64,000 bases of DNA, taken from assembly GCA_934096405.1 (NCBI GenBank), contig CAKOLW010000003.1, positions 3,445 to 67,444 of the forward strand, in the 5' to 3' direction. The notes below the pieces were generated by a model that had not been told where the DNA came from, did not search any database, and was given only the letters and a program-made list of their open reading frames with translations. Of this stretch, positions 60,546 through 64,000 are shown piece after piece. A program made the translations under genes and the position numbers. Position 1 is the stretch's first letter; each line of letters begins with the position of its first letter. This DNA is from an uncultured Bacilli bacterium. GTDB lineage: Bacteria > Bacillota_I > Bacilli_A > RF39 > UBA660.

Positions 60546-62561
60546 ATGAAAAATTTAGTAATAGTAGAAAGCCCTAGTAAGAGCAAGACTATTGAAAAAT
60601 ATTTAGGAAAAGATTATAAAGTTACTTCTAGTAAGGGACATATTAGAGATTTGACTACAACTGGTAAATATGGATTAGGAATAGATTTGGAAAATCATTA
60701 TAAACCTAGTTATAAAGTTATTACTGGAAAAAGTAAATTAGTAAAAGAACTAAAAAAAGAAATAAGTAATAGTGATTATGTTATACTAGCAACCGACCCT
60801 GACCGTGAGGGAGAAGCAATAAGTTGGCATTTAAAGGATACTTTAGGTATTGATAAAAACTATGGTAGAGTAGTGTTTAATGAAATAACAGAAAATGCTA
60901 TTAAAGAGGCGTTTAAAGAACCAAGAGATATCGATATGGATTTAGTACACAGTCAAGAAGCAAGAAGAATATTAGATAGGATTATTGGATTCAGATTAAG
61001 TAAACTTATGCAAAATAAGACTGAAGGAAAAAGTGCTGGGCGTGTTCAAAGTGTTGCTTTAAAATTAATTGTAGATAGAGAAAGAGAAATTGAGGCTTTT
61101 AATAGTGAAGAGTATTTTACTATAGAAGCAGAATTTAATGATTTTGAAGCAAGTTTATCTAAATATAAAGATAAAAAGATTGAGATTAAATCAAATGTTG
61201 AAGCAGATAATATATTAAATTCTTTATCTAATGCATTTACAATAGAAAGTGTAGAAAGTAAAGAAAAATCTAAGAAAAGTAAACCTGTATTTACTACAAG
61301 TACTTTAACACAAATGGCAAGTATTAAATTAGGCTTTAGTGCATCTAAAACTATGAGATTAGCGCAAGGATTATATGAAGGTAAAAATGTTGGTAATGAA
61401 ACTGTCGGTTTAATTTCATATATGAGAACTGATAGTACAAGATTAAGTGATGTGTTTGTAAGTGATGCTAAGAAATTTATTACTAATAATTATGGTAAAC
61501 AATATGTAGGAAATGTAAAAGTTACTAAAAATAAAGAAAATGTACAAGATGCTCATGAAGGTATAAGACCTACTAGTTTAAATAGAACACCAGAAAGTAT
61601 GAAGCTTCATTTAACTAGTGATGAATACAAATTATATAATTTAATTTATATAAGAGCATTATCTAGTTTAATGGCAGATGCTAAAGTACTTGCGACTACA
61701 GTTACATTAGATAATAATGATTATAAATTCACAGCTAGTGGGCAAGTTGGAGTATTTGATGGATATTTAAAGATTTATAAAGAGTTTGAAAAATCAGAAG
61801 ATAAAGTATTACCTGACTTTAGTTCTTATAAATCAAATATATTAGTAAGTAAAGATATTCATAAAACAAGTCACTTTACTGAACCACCTGCTAGATTTAC
61901 AGAAGATAAATTAATTAAAGAATTAGAAAGTTTAGGAATAGGTAGACCTAGTACTTATGTTAAAATAATTGAAGTATTAAAAGAAAGAAAGTATATAAGT
62001 GTTGTTGATAAGAAGTTTGAACCTACTACAGTTGGTATTCAAGTTACTGATAAACTACAAGAGTTCTTTTCAAGTATTATAAATGTTAAATATACTAGTG
62101 ATATGGAAACTGATTTAGACTATGTTGCCGAAGGTAAAATGGTTTGGTATGATTTAATAGATAAATTTTATAAGGATTTTGAACCACTTTTAGAAACTGC
62201 TTTTAAAAAAATGGAAAAGGAAGTCCCAGAAGAGACTGGAGAAATATGTCCAGAGTGTGGTAAACCACTTGTTTATAGGTATGGAAAGTATGGTAAATTT
62301 GTGGCATGTTCTGGTTATCCTGAATGTAAGTATGTACCTAAAGTAGAAAAAGAAGTAAGTGTTGTTTGTAAGTGTCCTTTATGTGATGGAGATATAGTTG
62401 TTAAAAAGACTAAAAGAGGTAAAGATTTTTATGGATGTAGTAATTATCCAAAATGTAAAAACGCCTTTTGGGATAAACCTACTGGAGAAATATGTCCAGA
62501 GTGTGGAAACTTACTTGTAGAAAAGAAAGGCGAAAAGTTCTGTCCTAATTGTAAAAAATAA
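60546..62561 (+). CDS. topA: DNA topoisomerase I
   Basis: A 671-residue type IA topoisomerase that relaxes negative supercoils. Toprim domain at the start (VIVESPSKSKTIEKYLG, ATDPDREGEAISWHL), the active-site Tyr in SYMRTDSTRLS near residue 293, ARFTEDKLIKELESLGIGRPSTY near 455, and three C-terminal zinc ribbons (CPECGKPLVYRYGKYGKFVA; CPLCDGDIVVKKTKRGKDF; CPECGNLLVEKKGEKFCPNC). AAGGAGAA upstream. dprA, often just before topA in Bacilli, is not here. Confidence 0.97.
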   Translation: MKNLVIVESPSKSKTIEKYLGKDYKVTSSKGHIRDLTTTGKYGLGIDLENHYKPSYKVITGKSKLVKELKKEISNSDYVILATDPDREGEAISWHLKDTLGIDKNYGRVVFNEITENAIKEAFKEPRDIDMDLVHSQEARRILDRIIGFRLSKLMQNKTEGKSAGRVQSVALKLIVDREREIEAFNSEEYFTIEAEFNDFEASLSKYKDKKIEIKSNVEADNILNSLSNAFTIESVESKEKSKKSKPVFTTSTLTQMASIKLGFSASKTMRLAQGLYEGKNVGNETVGLISYMRTDSTRLSDVFVSDAKKFITNNYGKQYVGNVKVTKNKENVQDAHEGIRPTSLNRTPESMKLHLTSDEYKLYNLIYIRALSSLMADAKVLATTVTLDNNDYKFTASGQVGVFDGYLKIYKEFEKSEDKVLPDFSSYKSNILVSKDIHKTSHFTEPPARFTEDKLIKELESLGIGRPSTYVKIIEVLKERKYISVVDKKFEPTTVGIQVTDKLQEFFSSIINVKYTSDMETDLDYVAEGKMVWYDLIDKFYKDFEPLLETAFKKMEKEVPEETGEICPECGKPLVYRYGKYGKFVACSGYPECKYVPKVEKEVSVVCKCPLCDGDIVVKKTKRGKDFYGCSNYPKCKNAFWDKPTGEICPECGNLLVEKKGEKFCPNCKK

Positions 62562-62598
62562 ATTTATGTGATAGAATTAACCTAAGGGAGGTAAAGTT

Positions 62599-63057
62599 AT
62601 GTTAAATAAAAATGGATGGGGTATTGTAGAAGCTTTAGTATTTATATTAATATTTGCAGTTTGTTTATTATTTAGTTTTTGGGGATTAAGAAGATTTGGA
62701 TTAGTTGACGAAAATTGGCAATTTTATCCTTCAAATATAACTAAAAATGATGATAAAAAAGATAATAAAACTGATGTAAAAAAATTTAGTTATACAGATT
62801 TAGAAGAAAAGATGGTTGAAAGTACTAAAAATTATATTAAAGATTTTTATAATAATGAACTTGGATTAGATACTTTAAATATAAGAGTAAGTCAGTTAGA
62901 AGATAATGGCTATTTAGGTGATCTAAAAGATGATAAGAATAGAGATTGTTCTGGTTATGTTGCTGTTTATGTAGAAAATGAAGAAACAATTTATAAACCT
63001 TATTTAAAATGCAAAAAATATGAAACTAAAGGTTATGAAGAAAGAAAAGATGATTAA
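62599..63057 (+). CDS. Prepilin-like single-helix protein
   Basis: About 152 residues. N-terminus LNKNG|WGIVEALVFILIFAV has a prepilin-like cleavage site with Glu at +5, then a long hydrophobic helix (about 8-30). A Lys/Asp-rich linker leads to a small domain (about 65-140: ESTKNYIKDFYNNELG, LEDNGYLGDLKDDKNRDCSG, YVAVYVEN, YLKCKKY) with two Cys that may bond. GGGAGG precedes the ATG. Stop overlaps the next start (TAATG). No pilus machinery is in the window. Confidence 0.6.
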   Translation: MLNKNGWGIVEALVFILIFAVCLLFSFWGLRRFGLVDENWQFYPSNITKNDDKKDNKTDVKKFSYTDLEEKMVESTKNYIKDFYNNELGLDTLNIRVSQLEDNGYLGDLKDDKNRDCSGYVAVYVENEETIYKPYLKCKKYETKGYEERKDD

Positions 63058-63380
63058 TGAATAAGAGAATATTTATAGTATGGGGCTTATTAATTGCTTT
63101 ATTAGTTTTAGGTATTGGATATATAGGTATTACTAAGAAAGAGGAAATAAAATATATTTCTTTAAAGAATGAAGTTAAAAAGGCTACTAAGGAATATATA
63201 AATGATAATAATATAAAGGTATATCCTTTTAAAATAACTACGGAGGAATTAGAAGAAAAAGATTATTTAAAAGAATTAAAAATTAATAATAAGGTATGTG
63301 CTGGTGATATTGTAGTTAATAAAAAATTTATATTTTATAGTTATGATATAAAGTTTACTTGTGTTAATGTAGAAAAATAA
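63057..63380 (+). CDS. Small membrane-anchored protein, relative of preceding one
   Basis: A 107-residue protein with an N-terminal helix (about 5-25, IFIVWGLLIALLVLGIGYIG) and a soluble part resembling the previous gene's domain: VKKATKEYINDNNIKVYPFK, LEEKDYLKELKINNKVCAGD, IKFTCVNV, again with two Cys at matching places. It lacks the prepilin site. Coupled to the upstream gene. Possibly a minor pilin-like partner; function unknown. Confidence 0.6.
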   Translation: MNKRIFIVWGLLIALLVLGIGYIGITKKEEIKYISLKNEVKKATKEYINDNNIKVYPFKITTEELEEKDYLKELKINNKVCAGDIVVNKKFIFYSYDIKFTCVNVEK

Positions 63381-63400
63381 TATTTTTTCTACATTTTATT
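63366..63400 (+). terminator. Intrinsic terminator
   Basis: TGTAGAAAAAT-AAT-ATTTTTTCTACA followed by TTTTATT, overlapping the stop codon. Confidence 0.75.
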
Positions 63401-63451
63401 GTTTTAAAGCCAGTTTTATGGTATATTTTAATTATCATATGGAGGCTTGTT

Positions 63452-64000
63452 ATGAAGAAAACTATAATTATCTTATTAGTATGTATTTTGCTTAGTATTA
63501 GTACCTTTTTCGGCGTCAGTAGAAGTATTAAAATTGATTATTTAACTACTAAAGATAACTTAAAGAATGTATTAGATAATCTTTATAATACTTTTGATAT
63601 GAAAGATTTTTACTTTCAAAGTACAGATAAATTTAATTGTAATGAAAAAGAATGTAAATCTAGTATTTTTAATAATATAGGTATTCTTTCATATTCTGAG
63701 CTTAAAAGTTATTTATATAATGATAATCCATATTTTGTATTGGATGATAATGTAATTAGAAATGTTAAATCTACTAATCTTGTTGAAGATATTAATAGTA
63801 CTACTTCTAGTCGTGTTAGATCAACATTAAATGTTAGAAAAGGAATTGAAGTAAGTGGAAGTGGTACTTATAAAGACCCATGGATACTTAGCGATAAATT
63901 TAATGTAACAGTTTTTTATGAATCTAATGGTGGTAAATTGAATGATAAATTTAAAATACTAACTTATAATTCTCAATTTGGAGATTTACCTATACCTACT
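63452..64000 (+). CDS. Surface protein of the tandem-copy type (5' part)
   Basis: The first 183 residues, cut by the window edge. Signal/anchor helix at about 4-22 (IIILLVCILLSISTFFG), then a mini-module like that of 44658 (FNCNEKECKSSIFNNIG, ILSYSELKSYL, a GIEVSGSGTYKDPWIL tail near 132-147). It continues as VTVFYESNGGKLNDKF, LTYNSQFGDLPIPT, the start of a Listeria-Bacteroides (InlB B-type) repeat as found in adhesins. GGAGG upstream. A full CLec-like module probably follows outside the window. Confidence 0.7.
   Translation, partial: MKKTIIILLVCILLSISTFFGVSRSIKIDYLTTKDNLKNVLDNLYNTFDMKDFYFQSTDKFNCNEKECKSSIFNNIGILSYSELKSYLYNDNPYFVLDDNVIRNVKSTNLVEDINSTTSSRVRSTLNVRKGIEVSGSGTYKDPWILSDKFNVTVFYESNGGKLNDKFKILTYNSQFGDLPIPT

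Noticed and set aside
1..64000. tRNA genes, rRNA genes and CRISPR arrays
   Set aside because: No T-arm-like GGTTCGA patterns in folded context, no rRNA-like blocks and no regularly spaced repeats were found in any gap.

Overview
The window is about 27% G+C by eye and reads as one continuous stretch of chromosome from a low-GC Bacillota. PolC-type replicase, holA, dnaG-rpoD-trmK, infC-rpmI-rplT with an L20-type leader, T-box leaders and a CotY/ExsY-type coat protein all point to the Bacilli and their gut relatives (RF39/Erysipelotrichia-like lineages are my guess; the exact lineage cannot be fixed from sequence alone). TGA ends several genes and Trp is TGG, so the standard bacterial code applies. 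No rRNA, tRNA, CRISPR array, phage or intact insertion sequence was found.

Layout: 0-4.3 kb, a sugar-kinase-like gene, an Smr protein and two prepilin-like surface proteins. 4.3-8.4 kb, rimP-nusA-ylxR-infB-rbfA. 8.4-8.75 kb, a convergent type I toxin-antitoxin locus with a 20-residue membrane toxin. 8.8-18.5 kb, uvrC, several unknowns, an RnfC-like protein, holA, polC. 18.5-30.3 kb, a surface protein, rsmE, mtaB, a transglutaminase-like protein, cysS, a T-box and aspS, then an extra sigma factor overlapping a TPR-like gene. 30.3-34.8 kb, a surface protein behind a poly-G leader, then infC-rpmI-rplT and small unknowns. 34.8-42.6 kb, a FemAB-like gene, eno, a surface protein, a T-box and ileS. 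42.7-49.1 kb, a RelB/YafQ type II toxin-antitoxin pair, queA and a tandem duplicated pair of surface proteins. 49.1-55.4 kb, DUF2179 gene, dnaG-rpoD-trmK, a CPBP protease, a dead metallophosphatase and a PY-rich peptide. 55.5-58.5 kb, a frameshifted CptIN-like type III toxin-antitoxin locus, a KinB-like kinase, a PTS EIIB-like protein and a CotY/ExsY-like coat protein. 58.5-64 kb, a second poly-G leader with its surface protein, topA, two small pilin-like proteins and a truncated surface protein.

The most distinctive theme is a family of eight large surface proteins plus one partial relative, scattered between housekeeping genes. They share a C-terminal module that resembles DUF6273/C-type-lectin-like folds (WRIIR, AIYCNDR, YPIAL-T-DE, WW-MSP, VRPVISL, then a GTGT-DPY tail), but carry different N-terminal anchors: type IV prepilin-like, SipW/TasA-like, or a plain membrane anchor with a mini-module and an Ig-like region. 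Blocks nearly identical at the nucleotide level are shared between members, variable inserts sit at fixed points, and one tandem pair has a roughly 700 bp core with no visible difference. Two members are preceded by a conserved leader that encodes a short peptide containing a run of 7-8 G and two U-tailed hairpins, a candidate attenuator or phase-variable switch. Together this looks like an uncharacterised variable surface-protein system.

A second theme is toxin-antitoxin density: types I, II and III all occur here. A third is hints of sporulation (CotY/ExsY homologue with a sigma-K-like promoter, KinB-like kinase, YqfQ-like gene).
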